In this document: one piece after another, positions 25,519-34,267 of the stretch
How positions within the stretch are numbered: the stretch's first letter is position 1
Layout: the number at the start of each line of letters is the position of its first letter
Assembly: GCF_003403095.1 (NCBI RefSeq)
Contig: NZ_CP031555.1
Coordinates: 1,840,001 to 1,904,000, forward strand
Reading direction: 5' to 3'
Source of the DNA: Thalassospira indica
Lineage (GTDB): Bacteria; Pseudomonadota; Alphaproteobacteria; Rhodospirillales; Thalassospiraceae
Length of the DNA: 64,000 nt
The notes under the pieces: model-generated
What the model saw: the letters and a program-made list of their open reading frames with translations, nothing else
What the model was told of the DNA's origin: nothing
The model's database searches: none
Position numbers and translations under genes: made by a program

Positions 25519-26852
25519 CGGCCTGCCTCCGCACGGTTTTTGGCAAACAGTTCCCGGAAGACCGGGAAGATATCGGCGGCCTTCGTCACCCGTTTCAGGG
25601 CAAAGCGCGGATTGACCTTGGCAATCGGGGCATAAGCCTTCCAAAGGGCGGTTTCACCTTCGGCGGCGGCGAAAATCTCGGCCTCGCGCTCATCGGTGAT
25701 TTCGATATAGGCGTAATATTGGCATTTGGGCAAAAGGTCCTCGGCCAGAAGGGTGGTGCATTTTGCCCCGTCATTGGAATAGTTATCGCCGTCGGATGCC
25801 TGGGCGGCATAGATGTTCCACTGATCGGTGGGGTAGCGATCCAACAGCACCTTTTTCATTTCTTCCAGTGCGGAGGAAACAATCGTGCCGCCGGTTTCAC
25901 GCGAATAGAAAAAGGTTTCCTCGTCAACTTCGGCTGCGCGGGATGTATGGCGGATAAACACGACCTCGACATGCTCGTATTTTCGATGCAGGAAAAGATG
26001 CAGCAACATGAAGAACCGTTTGGCCAGTTCTTTCATCTGTTCGGACATTGAGCCCGAAACATCCATCAGACAGAACATCACTGCCTGTGTATTGGGATCG
26101 GGGAATTTTTGAAACTGGTTATAGCGGGTATCAATCGGATCAATGAACGCAATTGCCTTCATGCGCCGTTTGGCTTCTTCCAGATCCGCCAGCAGGGTAT
26201 GAAGTGTATCCTCGTCCGTTTTGGTCAATTTGCCATTCGGGCGTTGTTCCGCCTTGGCCTGAAGGGCGGATATCTTTTCTTCAAGTTCGCGCACTTCGGC
26301 TGTTTTGGGGCGACGCAGTCCGATGCGCCGTGCCAGTGAATTGCGCATGGTCCGCACAAGGCTAAGGTTTGATGGTGTGCCCTCAACCGAAAAGCCCGCG
26401 CGTGCGGTGCGAAATGCAGTGGTCTGCTTTAAGCTCTTTTTCAAAAGGTCAGGCAGTTCCAGATCTTCAAAGAAGATATCAAGGAACTCGTCACGGGTCA
26501 GCGTGAACTGGAATTCATCCTCACCTTCGCCATCCGGACTGGCTTGTGAGCCGCCAGCACCACTATCGCCGCCTTGCGGGCGGGCGATGCGATCCCCCTG
26601 GACAAACTTCTTGTTGCCGGGCAGGACATAATTGCGGTTACCACCACGGCCCTGGTGATGGAAACCCGGTTCCTTTAACGTCTTGCCGGGAATGGTGATC
26701 TGATCGCCACTGGTGATATCCGTAATGCCGCGCGACCGGATGGTACTTTCAACCGCCTTTTTGATCTGGGCTTTTGCACGGCGCATGAAACGTTGCCGGT
26801 TGCCAAGGCTTTTTCCGGTCGGGTTCTTGCGACGATCCACAATATAAAGCAT
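25515..26852 (-). CDS. yeaH: YeaH/YhbH family protein (DUF444, VWA-like)
   Basis: The protein has 445 residues. The N-terminus MLYIVDRRKNPTGKSLGNRQRF aligns with E. coli YeaH, which supports ATG 26852; GTG 26858 with AAAGGA is the alternative. The glycine-rich segment HHQGRGGNRNYVLPGNKKF follows. A von Willebrand A-like domain carries a metal-site DVSGSM near residue 263. It lies between prkA and spoVR and shares a stop/start overlap with spoVR. It is thought to act with the PrkA AAA+ protein in a stress complex. Confidence 0.93.
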   Translation of the reverse strand: MLYIVDRRKNPTGKSLGNRQRFMRRAKAQIKKAVESTIRSRGITDITSGDQITIPGKTLKEPGFHHQGRGGNRNYVLPGNKKFVQGDRIARPQGGDSGAGGSQASPDGEGEDEFQFTLTRDEFLDIFFEDLELPDLLKKSLKQTTAFRTARAGFSVEGTPSNLSLVRTMRNSLARRIGLRRPKTAEVRELEEKISALQAKAEQRPNGKLTKTDEDTLHTLLADLEEAKRRMKAIAFIDPIDTRYNQFQKFPDPNTQAVMFCLMDVSGSMSEQMKELAKRFFMLLHLFLHRKYEHVEVVFIRHTSRAAEVDEETFFYSRETGGTIVSSALEEMKKVLLDRYPTDQWNIYAAQASDGDNYSNDGAKCTTLLAEDLLPKCQYYAYIEITDEREAEIFAAAEGETALWKAYAPIAKVNPRFALKRVTKAADIFPVFRELFAKNRAEAGR

Positions 26853-26949
26853 GGGCACTCACATCCTTTGGCAGGCCATCCTGCCGGGAAAGAGAGCCGG
26901 GCGGACAAGGGGTAACCGCCCGGCGAGGGCCGGTAAGACAGGGGGGAAC

Positions 26950-28893
26950 TTATCCGGCCTTGTTCACACGCATATACCATTCGACCAGACGGCGGGTCTG
27001 ACGTTCGGTATATTTGCGATCAATCATGCGTTTGACGAACTCGTTGTGTTTCTTCTCAGTCTCACTGTCTTTCTTCGAGCCGAACGAAATCACCGGCAGC
27101 AGGTCCTCGACCTGGCTGAACATGCGTTTCTCAATCACATCGCGCAGTTTCTCATAGGACGTCCATGCCGGGTTCTTGCCTTTGTTATTGGCACGTGCGC
27201 GCAGGGCGAACTTGACGACCTCGTTGCGGAAATCCTTGGGATTGGCGATACCCGCCGGTTTTTCGATTTTCGACAGTTCCTGATCAATGATCTTGCGATC
27301 CAAAAGCTGACCGGTATCAGGATCCTTGAAGTCCTGATCCTCGATCCAGGCATCGGCATAGGCGACATAACGATCAAACAGGTTCTGACCGTAATCGGAA
27401 TAGCTTTCCAGATACGCTTTCTGGATTTCTGCCCCGATAAACTCGGCATAGCGCGGGGCCAGTTCGGACTTGATGAAGTCCATATAGGCCTTTTCGCGTT
27501 CTTCCGGGTACTGTTCGCGCCGGATCGCCTGTTCAAGGACATACATCAGATGCACCGGATCCGCCGCAACCTCGTGCGTGTCGTGGTTAAACGTCTCTGA
27601 AAGCACCTTGAAGGCAAAGCGGGTTGAAATCCCGTCCATGCCTTCGTCAACACCGGCAGTATCGCGGTATTCCTGCATGGATTTCGCCTTGGGATCGACA
27701 TCCTTCAATGTTTCGCCGTCATAGACCCGCATCTTGGAATAGAGGTTGGAGTTTTCATGTTCCTGCAGCCGCGAAAGGACAGAAAACTGTGCCAGCATTT
27801 TAAGGGTGCCCGGCGCGCAGGATCCGTGTTCAAGCTCTGATCCTTGCAACAGCTTGTCGTAAATCATCGTTTCTTCGGTGACGCGCAGGCAATAGGGGAC
27901 CTTGATCACGGAAATACGGTCAATGAAGGCCTCGTTGTTTTTGTTGGCCTTGAATGTCTGCCACTCTGCCTCGTTCGAGTGGGCAAGGATCAACCCCTGG
28001 AATGGGATGGCGCCAAGGTTTTCCGTGCCGATATAGTTGCTTTCCTGTGTGGCGGTCAGCAACGGGTGCAGCATCTTGATCGGCGCCTTGAACATCTCGA
28101 CAAATTCAAGAATGCCCTGGTTGGCGCGGTTCAAACCACCGGAATAGCTATAGGCATCCGGGTCATTCTGGCTGAAATATTCAAGCTTGCGGATATCGAC
28201 CTTACCAACAAGCGATGAGATATCCTGGTTGTTCTCATCACCCGGTTCGGTCTTGGCAATCGCAATTTGGCGCAGGCGTGACGGGATCAGTTTAACGACC
28301 GAGAATTTGGTCAGGTCCCCGCCAAACTCATCAAGGCGCTTGACTGCCCATGGCGACATAAGTCCCGTGAGGCGACGTTTGGGAATGCCGTACTTGTCTT
28401 CAATCGCATCGCCCATCTTGGCCGGGTTAAACAAGCCAAGCGGGCTTTCAAACACCGGGCTGATTTCATCGCCGGCCTTCAGAACGTAAATCGGTTCACG
28501 TTCCATCAGCTCTTTCAGCCGTTCGGCAAGGGAACTTTTACCCCCGCCAACCGGGCCGAGAAGATAAAGAACCTGTTTTCGTTCTTCCAAACCCTGGGCG
28601 GCATATTTGAAGAAACCGACAATGCGCTCGATGGTTTCTTCCATGCCAAAGAAATCTTCAAAGGCGGGATAACGTTTGATGGTTCGGTTCAGGAAAATGC
28701 GGCCAAGTCGGGAATCTGTCGAGGTATCGATCAGTTCCGGCTCACCAATCGCTTTGATCATGCGTTCAGCGGCAGAGGCATAGGCACTTGGGTCTTCGCG
28801 ACACAAATTAAGATAATCGCGGATGGTCAGTTCAGTTTCCTGCTTTCCGTCATAGCCTTCCGCATACAGCTCGAAGATATCCTTCTCAGCCAT
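26950..28893 (-). CDS. prkA: PrkA/YeaG AAA+ serine protein kinase-like protein
   Basis: This 647-residue protein begins at ATG 28893 behind AAAGGAGA. The AAA+ core has Walker A GPVGGGKSS at 113-121. The C-terminal PrkA domain runs from about 400 and includes the characteristic RDYG-like and DLLPVISFGSKKD segments. Members phosphorylate a few proteins in vitro and have been described as AAA+ proteases in Bacillus. In proteobacteria the gene (yeaG) responds to nitrogen and carbon starvation. It is the first gene of the three-gene operon. Confidence 0.95.
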   Translation of the reverse strand: MAEKDIFELYAEGYDGKQETELTIRDYLNLCREDPSAYASAAERMIKAIGEPELIDTSTDSRLGRIFLNRTIKRYPAFEDFFGMEETIERIVGFFKYAAQGLEERKQVLYLLGPVGGGKSSLAERLKELMEREPIYVLKAGDEISPVFESPLGLFNPAKMGDAIEDKYGIPKRRLTGLMSPWAVKRLDEFGGDLTKFSVVKLIPSRLRQIAIAKTEPGDENNQDISSLVGKVDIRKLEYFSQNDPDAYSYSGGLNRANQGILEFVEMFKAPIKMLHPLLTATQESNYIGTENLGAIPFQGLILAHSNEAEWQTFKANKNNEAFIDRISVIKVPYCLRVTEETMIYDKLLQGSELEHGSCAPGTLKMLAQFSVLSRLQEHENSNLYSKMRVYDGETLKDVDPKAKSMQEYRDTAGVDEGMDGISTRFAFKVLSETFNHDTHEVAADPVHLMYVLEQAIRREQYPEEREKAYMDFIKSELAPRYAEFIGAEIQKAYLESYSDYGQNLFDRYVAYADAWIEDQDFKDPDTGQLLDRKIIDQELSKIEKPAGIANPKDFRNEVVKFALRARANNKGKNPAWTSYEKLRDVIEKRMFSQVEDLLPVISFGSKKDSETEKKHNEFVKRMIDRKYTERQTRRLVEWYMRVNKAG

Positions 28894-29504
28894 GGCGCGG
28901 TCTCCTTTCAAACGTTATCGCACTGTCAAACTTACGTTTCCTGTCTCAATCCTGTTTTTGCGCAATTTTTGCGTTTTGCTTTTGCACGGGACGAACCCGA
29001 TCCTGATCTGGTGGCGTCGGCAGGTCTCCTGTGAAGGGACTCCGCCAGACGGTCATGAATTAACAAATGGCGTTCGCGGTTAATCTCTGGCGGATCATGC
29101 CAAACGTGTGAAAATTCGATTGTGCAGTTGCGGCGTCAGCGCCGTAGTGCAGTCTTGATCAGACTCTTTTTGGGTCCCGTTGCGGCGACCAACAAACCGA
29201 CCATCAATGTGTCGGGGCAGGCTTCTGTCGAATGAATTTCAAAGTGACCTTTGAGCCTGCCGAGGCAATTTGCCCTGTTATTCAGACGTGGGAATAACGA
29301 ACTGATTTCGCAAGACGATACTTCTGTCGAACATCGTAAAATCGTGTGTTCATGTTCACATGTAAGTGACCGCTCGTCCAGCTTTGATGCCGCTTTCATT
29401 CCCACAGCCTTGCACAAAAATATTTTGCATTTGCAAAATCCGCAAGCCGACAGCTATCACAGGTGGGCAGGATCGGGCCGCAAAAGCCACCAAAGGACTT
29501 CATA
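28894..29504. other. 610-bp intergenic region between prkA and the rhodanese gene
   Basis: No convincing gene is present; an open frame on the minus strand at 29136-29417 has no ribosome site. Near prkA, TTTTTGCG occurs twice 11 bp apart (28955-28962, 28966-28973) in a run of TTTTGC units, phased like a helical repeat and possibly regulatory for prkA. A short hairpin with a T-run (29151-29170) could be a weak plus-strand terminator. The palindrome 29422-29439 is listed separately. Confidence 0.4.
29422..29439. promoter_or_regulatory. Palindrome upstream of the rhodanese gene
   Basis: ATTTTGCA and TGCAAAAT are perfect 8-bp arms separated by two bases, 66 bp before the rhodanese start. This suits the binding site of a dimeric regulator. 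The half site TTTTGCA is the same as in the LysR palindrome at 15894-15916, but the spacing differs. Confidence 0.5.
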
Positions 29505-29843
29505 ATGAGCGACGAAACCGTACAGTTTATCGAACCACACGAACTTGATCGACTGATCGGCGAAGAAGCCGTCACCATTATTGATGTCCGCGAGGCCGAA
29601 GAATTTGCAACCGGCCATATTGAAACCGCGATCAATATCCCGACCTCAAACTTCGATATCCCGGCCCTGGTCGATCTGACCGATGAAAGCGATACGGATC
29701 TGGTTTTTGTCTGTGCCGTCGGTCAGCGTTCCTTTGGGGCAGCCAATGCTGTTCTGCCCCATGTCGATTGCTCCGTCAGTAACCTTAAAGGCGGCATTCA
29801 AAGCTGGACCCGTGCGGGCTTTGACCTTGAAAATGGCAAATAA
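29505..29843 (+). CDS. Rhodanese-domain protein
   Basis: This 112-residue single-domain rhodanese is cytoplasmic. The active-site loop is FVCAVGQRS with Cys70 as persulphide carrier, and DVREAEEFATGHI is the conserved entry motif. ATG 29505 (AAAGGA upstream) is chosen over the in-frame ATG at 29463. It probably carries sulphur or detoxifies cyanide/sulphide. The acceptor cannot be deduced from its neighbours. Confidence 0.9.
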   Translation: MSDETVQFIEPHELDRLIGEEAVTIIDVREAEEFATGHIETAINIPTSNFDIPALVDLTDESDTDLVFVCAVGQRSFGAANAVLPHVDCSVSNLKGGIQSWTRAGFDLENGK

Positions 29844-29923
29844 TCCCGACCTTCTTTGACGGGGCAGGGGCCGGAATGTGATCGCGTACTCGACTGCGCG
29901 CGGTGGTCGACTTCACGCCACCA

Positions 29924-30526
29924 TCAGTTGGCATTGGGCGTTACCAATACGCCAGCCGCAAGGCATTCAAAGGCGGCAATTGCCTTGCCAAGGGTATCTT
30001 TCGGATCATCGCTGGCCGCGACCCAAAGGGCGGCATTCAACGCGACCCCGTTTAGCAACCTTGCCAAGGCTTCAATATCGACCGGTTTGATCGCACCCTG
30101 ATCGGCCAGTTCCGTCAGGGTTGCGATTGTCGCCTGCAAGCAGCGGTTTTGGCTGGGCCACTGTGATGGATCGCCCAGAAAGGCCGGACCATCGCGCAAA
30201 ACGATCCGCTGTATTTCGGGATCAAGGGCCAGTTCGATATATGTCCTGCCCTCGGCCATCAAACCGTTCCAGCCTCCGCCTGCGGCATCCCCCGCATCCT
30301 TGGCCTGTTGTGCCATGGCGGAGTCTATTTCATCGACCACAGCGGCCAGCAGCCCGCGCTTGTCCCCAAAATTGTGATACAGCGCCCCGCGCGTAAGTCC
30401 CGCACTTGCGGTGAGCTCGTCCATTGAGGCTTCCGCATATCCCTTTTCGGCAAAGGCCTTGCGTCCCGCTTTGATCAATTTGATACGGGTTTCTTCCATT
30501 TTTTCAGCGCGCGTTTTGGCAGTCAT
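29924..30526 (-). CDS. TetR-family repressor
   Basis: This 200-residue regulator has the N-terminal helix-turn-helix (FAEKGYAEASMDELTASAGLTRGALYHNFGDKRGLL, abbreviated here as residues about 25-60) and a C-terminal ligand domain. ATG 30526 has GGAG upstream. It is divergent from the RidA-family gene, with three near-identical palindromes between them, so autoregulation and control of the Rid gene are very likely. The ligand is unknown. Confidence 0.9.
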   Translation of the reverse strand: MTAKTRAEKMEETRIKLIKAGRKAFAEKGYAEASMDELTASAGLTRGALYHNFGDKRGLLAAVVDEIDSAMAQQAKDAGDAAGGGWNGLMAEGRTYIELALDPEIQRIVLRDGPAFLGDPSQWPSQNRCLQATIATLTELADQGAIKPVDIEALARLLNGVALNAALWVAASDDPKDTLGKAIAAFECLAAGVLVTPNAN

Positions 30527-30543
30527 CGGGCACTCCAATTTAA

Positions 30544-30613
30544 CATACGTGACGTATGCGAATTGACATACGCTGCGTATGTGAATATATCTGCTTCACA
30601 TACGCAGCGTATC
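30544..30613. promoter_or_regulatory. Three TetR operators
   Basis: Three 15-bp palindromes share CATACG-N3-CGTATG: CATACGTGACGTATG (30544-30558), CATACGCTGCGTATG (30567-30581) and CATACGCAGCGTATC (30599-30613). Centre-to-centre spacings are 23 and 32 bp. They fill the region between the divergent TetR and Rid genes. Confidence 0.85.
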
Positions 30614-30669
30614 TGAACTGAATTCGAAATACCACAGATACCGAATTTTACTCGAACAAGGAGGTCTTC

Positions 30670-31074
30670 ATGGCCCTCTCAAACCAAGCCGTCTTTCCGC
30701 CAAACCGCCATGCGCTTTATGACGCGCATGGCTATTCCCCGGCCATCAAGTCCGGCGATCTGTTATTTGTGTCTGGCCAGGTCGGCAGTCGCGAAGACGG
30801 ATCCCCGGAACCTGAATTCAAACAGCAGGTCGAACGCGCATTCGATAACCTCAAGGCGATCCTTGCGGCCGCTGGATGCAGCTTTGATGACATCATTGAC
30901 GTGACGACCTTTCACACCGATCCGGAAAACCAGTTTGAAGACATCATGGAAGTGAAGGGCGCGATCTTTGATCAGGCGCCTTACCCGAACTGGACGGCCG
31001 TCGGGGTTAACTGGCTTGCCGGTTTTGATTTCGAGATCAAGGTGATTGCGCGCATCCCGACAGGCATTGCCTGA
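30670..31074 (+). CDS. RidA/YjgF-family protein lacking the catalytic arginine
   Basis: This 134-residue protein of the Rid family has an AAGGAGG ribosome site. It carries SGDLLFVSGQVGSR and AFDNLKAILAAAGCSFDDIIDVTTFH. In the C-terminal block PNWTAVGVNWLAGFDFEIKVIAR, the position of the active-site Arg105 of RidA appears to be Trp. Rid proteins without that arginine (Rid4-7 subgroups) are not expected to hydrolyse reactive enamines/imines by the RidA mechanism. It is regulated by the divergent TetR. The substrate is unknown. Confidence 0.85.
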   Translation: MALSNQAVFPPNRHALYDAHGYSPAIKSGDLLFVSGQVGSREDGSPEPEFKQQVERAFDNLKAILAAAGCSFDDIIDVTTFHTDPENQFEDIMEVKGAIFDQAPYPNWTAVGVNWLAGFDFEIKVIARIPTGIA

Positions 31075-31198
31075 TCCGTTGTAATGCTTCGAACTCATGA
31101 CGAACCGGCCCTGCAAAGAAAGCGGGGTCGGTTTTTTCATCTTGACGATTTCTCATAAATGGAAAAATATCCCAAATAAGAGATTAAAGGACGTTGCC

Positions 31199-31753
31199 AT
31201 GGATGAGATTGAAACAAGACTGGCCCAACGGTTGGCCGCCTTGCGCGCCGAACGGGGCTGGTCGCTTGATGAACTTGCGCAAAAAAGTGCGGTCAGTCGC
31301 GCTAGCTTGTCGCGGATCGAAAAGGGCGAGGTCAGCCCGACCGCCAATGTGCTGGGAAAGCTGTGCGTTGCTTTTGGCGTCACCCTGTCGCGCCTGATGC
31401 AGATGGTCGAAGACGATTTTGTTCCACTGGTCGTCCGTGCCGATCAGGAAGTCTGGACCGATCCCGATACTGGCTATCAAAGACGGCTGGTTTCCCCGAC
31501 ATCCAAACAGTTATCGGGCGAGGTGATCGAAGTCGAAATCGGCCCCAGCCAGCGCATTGAATATGACGGCTCCCCGCGTGACGGGCTTGAACATCATCTG
31601 GTGATGCTGTCTGGCGCGCTTTCGATGGAAGTCGATGGCCAAACCCATCATCTGATGGCGGGCGATTGCCTGCGCTATCAATTGCGCGGTGGCAATGTGT
31701 TTCAAACGTCTCGCGATCAGGGTGCGAAATATCACCTGTTTATCATCGACTAA
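31199..31753 (+). CDS. XRE-family regulator with cupin sensor domain
   Basis: The protein has 184 residues. The helix-turn-helix occupies about 10-65 (WSLDELAQKSAVSRASLSRIEKGEVSP). A cupin domain follows from about 105 with HHLVMLSGALSMEVDGQTHHL. ATG 31199 with AAAGGA is preferred over the longer frame from 31097. It is 14 bases before the GNAT gene and clearly co-transcribed with it. An imperfect inverted repeat around 31150-31185 may be its own operator. The effector is unknown; such regulators often control small-molecule detoxification genes. Confidence 0.87.
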   Translation: MDEIETRLAQRLAALRAERGWSLDELAQKSAVSRASLSRIEKGEVSPTANVLGKLCVAFGVTLSRLMQMVEDDFVPLVVRADQEVWTDPDTGYQRRLVSPTSKQLSGEVIEVEIGPSQRIEYDGSPRDGLEHHLVMLSGALSMEVDGQTHHLMAGDCLRYQLRGGNVFQTSRDQGAKYHLFIID

Positions 31754-31767
31754 GCGAAAGAACCGTT

Positions 31768-32322
31768 ATGCCATCGACGACGCGCACCACCCCCGATCTC
31801 GACATCGTCACTCTTGATGCTGATGGCGTCACAGCGCGCCTTGATCAGTTCGCCGACATGCTGCACGCCTGCGTCCATGATGGGGCCAGCATCGGCTTTA
31901 TCGAACCCTTCCCGATGCACGAGGCCGAAGCCTTCTGGCGCGATAAAACCATCCCGGCACTTAAGAGCGGAAAACGGGTCCTGTTTGCCGCCCTTGATCA
32001 GGATCGCGTGGTTGGCACGGTCCAGCTTGATTATGACACCATGCCCAATCAGGCCCATCGCGGCGATATCAGCAAACTGATGGTGCGCCCAGACTGTCGT
32101 CGGCGTGGCATTGCCCGGCTGTTGATGCAGGCGGCCGAAAACCGCGCACGTGAACTTGGGCGAACCTTGCTGACCCTTGATACCCGAACTGGCGATAGCG
32201 CCGAGATCCTCTATACCTCACTCGGGTTCGAGACCACCGGCGTCATCCCGGACTTTGCCCGCGATCCAGACTCCGAAAAGCTCAGCGGCACCACTGTGAT
32301 GTATAAGCGCATTAACAGATAG
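31768..32322 (+). CDS. GNAT-family N-acetyltransferase
   Basis: This 184-residue GNAT enzyme has the acetyl-CoA pyrophosphate loop RPDCRRRGIARLLMQ at about 108-122, preceded by the beta-4 strand GDISKLMV. It transfers acetyl from acetyl-CoA to an unknown amine. It is coupled to the XRE-cupin gene, so that regulator probably responds to the substrate of this enzyme. Confidence 0.87.
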   Translation: MPSTTRTTPDLDIVTLDADGVTARLDQFADMLHACVHDGASIGFIEPFPMHEAEAFWRDKTIPALKSGKRVLFAALDQDRVVGTVQLDYDTMPNQAHRGDISKLMVRPDCRRRGIARLLMQAAENRARELGRTLLTLDTRTGDSAEILYTSLGFETTGVIPDFARDPDSEKLSGTTVMYKRINR

Positions 32323-32623
32323 TGTTCTGAAACGGCTTGCGATTCCCGGTTTTGTATTCAGAACGATCATTCTGGCATGCCAGGCCGGGAACATAGACAT
32401 TTCCATCGCAAATTATTTCAATACCGCAGTGCCGTTATCAAAGCTGTGCTTCTCGTCTGTATGTCTTCATCTTGCTGAGTTCCGGTCTTATGTGCGCTGC
32501 ACTAGTGATAGCCCGGTCAGGGTTTCGCCGTAGTCAAAACATGTTGAATACCGCCGAAAAATGGGCGCATCCTTGCCGTCCTGAATAAAGAAACAGAATA
32601 AAAGTTCTCGGAGGACGTCCATC
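32323..32623. other. Intergenic region upstream of the TRAP operon
   Basis: No gene is seen in these 301 bp. A short palindrome TGGCATGCCA occurs near 32372, and the dctP ribosome site (CGGAGGAC) is at the right end. No clear terminator for the GNAT gene or operator for the TRAP operon was found. Confidence 0.4.
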
Positions 32624-33613
32624 ATGAAAAAATTTGCCCTTGCTGCCGCACTGATGGCAGCCGTCGGATTTTCCGGCACGGTTCAGGCCGCAGACCTGAC
32701 ACTGCGTATATCCCTGCAATTGCCGATGAAAAGCCACCTCGGTCAGAACCTTCTGATGTTCAAGAACGAGGTCGAGGAAGAATCAAACGGCGATATCGAA
32801 GTTCAGATCTACGATTCCGCTCAGCTTTACAAGGACAAGGAAGTTCCTGCGGCGGTGGGATCTGGCGCGATTGAAATGGGTGTCGCGTCATTGACCCGTT
32901 ACGTCGGTGATGTCCCGGCGGTTGATATCTTCTATCAGCCGTTCCTGCTCGATACCGAAGAAAAGGTCCGTAAGGCCGTTTCGCCGGATTCCCCGGTACG
33001 TGCGCCGCTGGATAAAGCCATTGCTGAAACCGGTTCGACGGTTCTGTGGTGGCAGGCTTACGGCGGGTCGATCATGCTGTCGAACGGTGGCCCGATCAAA
33101 GGCCCGGACGGTCTGAAAGGCCAGAAAGTCCGCGTGTTCTCGAAAACCCAGGGTGATTTCATCTCCGCTGCTGGTGGGGCACCGACCCTGATTTCAGGCT
33201 CCGAGCAGTATATCGCCTATCAGCGTGGCACGGTTGATGTCGGCATGACCGGCATGTCGGGTGTGAAATCCCGTCAACTTTGGGAAGTCATGGACACCGT
33301 CACCACCACCAACGATGCCGATATCGAATTCATCGTCGTTGTGAATACCGACTTCTGGAACGGTTTGACCGATGCGCAGCGTGACATCATTTCAACCGCG
33401 GCCATCAATGCCGAGAACGATGTGCGTGATCGCATGTCGACGATCGAGGCAGAGGCCTTTGCCGAAGCCAAAGCCAACGGCATGACCATTTACACCCCGA
33501 CGGCCGACGAAATGGCTGCATGGCGCGAAGCTGCCAAACCGGTTTACGAGGCATTCCTTGCCAATACCGGTGATCTTGGCAAACAGGTCTTCGAGGCCGC
33601 CCAGAAGTTCTAA
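32624..33613 (+). CDS. dctP: TRAP transporter substrate-binding protein
   Basis: This 329-residue DctP-family periplasmic protein has a signal peptide (MKKFALAAALMAAVGFSG, cleavage at VQA-AD). The family blocks SLQLPMKSHLGQNLLMFK, GLKGQKVRVFSKTQGDFI and TFWN-like VVNTDFWNGLTDAQRD are present. The conserved carboxylate-binding arginine is probably that in KVRVFS. It delivers an organic acid to the DctQM membrane parts encoded next. The linked isocitrate-lyase-superfamily gene hints at a branched or substituted dicarboxylate. Confidence 0.92.
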   Translation: MKKFALAAALMAAVGFSGTVQAADLTLRISLQLPMKSHLGQNLLMFKNEVEEESNGDIEVQIYDSAQLYKDKEVPAAVGSGAIEMGVASLTRYVGDVPAVDIFYQPFLLDTEEKVRKAVSPDSPVRAPLDKAIAETGSTVLWWQAYGGSIMLSNGGPIKGPDGLKGQKVRVFSKTQGDFISAAGGAPTLISGSEQYIAYQRGTVDVGMTGMSGVKSRQLWEVMDTVTTTNDADIEFIVVVNTDFWNGLTDAQRDIISTAAINAENDVRDRMSTIEAEAFAEAKANGMTIYTPTADEMAAWREAAKPVYEAFLANTGDLGKQVFEAAQKF

Positions 33614-33626
33614 GGATTTAACGTCA

Positions 33627-33680
33627 CCGGTCGGGTGCCATGTGCCATGCGCTGCATGATTGTGCTTGGACGCCGACCGG
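33627..33680 (+). other. Hairpin between dctP and dctQ
   Basis: CCGGTCGG (33627-33634) pairs with CCGACCGG (33673-33680), with further short pairing inside. There is no T-run. It lies just after the binding-protein gene, like the hairpin at 4861-4900, and may raise dctP mRNA stability over the membrane genes. Confidence 0.5.
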
Positions 33681-33778
33681 GGCGTATTTTGATTTGTTGT
33701 CATCACCGCGCATATTCGGGCCAATGCCCATAATGTGTGGTGATGACGCCCCGTTTTCCAACATGCACTGTTTAAATC

Positions 33779-34267
33779 ATGTTTGATCGATTGACGCTTA
33801 TTATTGCGTGGGTCGCGGCCATCCTGTTTGTGCTTGCCGGCTGCATGCTGACCTACGAAGTGCTGGCACGGTATTTCTTCGTGCACCCGACCATCTGGGC
33901 GGCCGAGCTTTCCCAACTGTGTCTGATCTGGGGATCGCTTTTGGGGATGCCCTGGGCACTGGCCGCACGCCGCCATATTTCGGTGGATGCCATCACCCGT
34001 CTTCTCGCGCCCAAGGTCCACCGCCTTGTCGAAATTATCGCCATGGCCTGCATTCTGGCCTTTTCGGTGATGGTGACGATCAAGGGCTGGGAAATCTTTT
34101 ATGAAAGCTTTGAGCGCGGCCGCACCAGCGGCACGATGCTTGATCTTCCGGCATGGGTTGCCGAACTGCCGGTCGCCATCGGCTTTGCGCTGCTTGCCAT
34201 TCAGGCGGTGATCGAGATTATCGGGCTTGCACGCGGCAAGGATATTCCGAAAGGGGCGCACGAATGA
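33779..34267 (+). CDS. dctQ: TRAP transporter small membrane subunit
   Basis: This 162-residue DctQ-type protein has four hydrophobic helices, the first at about 7-28 (IIAWVAAILFVLAGCMLTYEV). The motif ELSQLCLIWGSLLGMPWALAARRHISVD is typical of the family. Its stop overlaps the dctM start (ATGA). It pairs with DctM in the membrane. Confidence 0.9.
   Translation: MFDRLTLIIAWVAAILFVLAGCMLTYEVLARYFFVHPTIWAAELSQLCLIWGSLLGMPWALAARRHISVDAITRLLAPKVHRLVEIIAMACILAFSVMVTIKGWEIFYESFERGRTSGTMLDLPAWVAELPVAIGFALLAIQAVIEIIGLARGKDIPKGAHE

Noticed and set aside
29136..29417. Possible 93-residue gene between prkA and the rhodanese gene
   Set aside because: No ribosome site, no recognisable family and composition unlike neighbouring genes.
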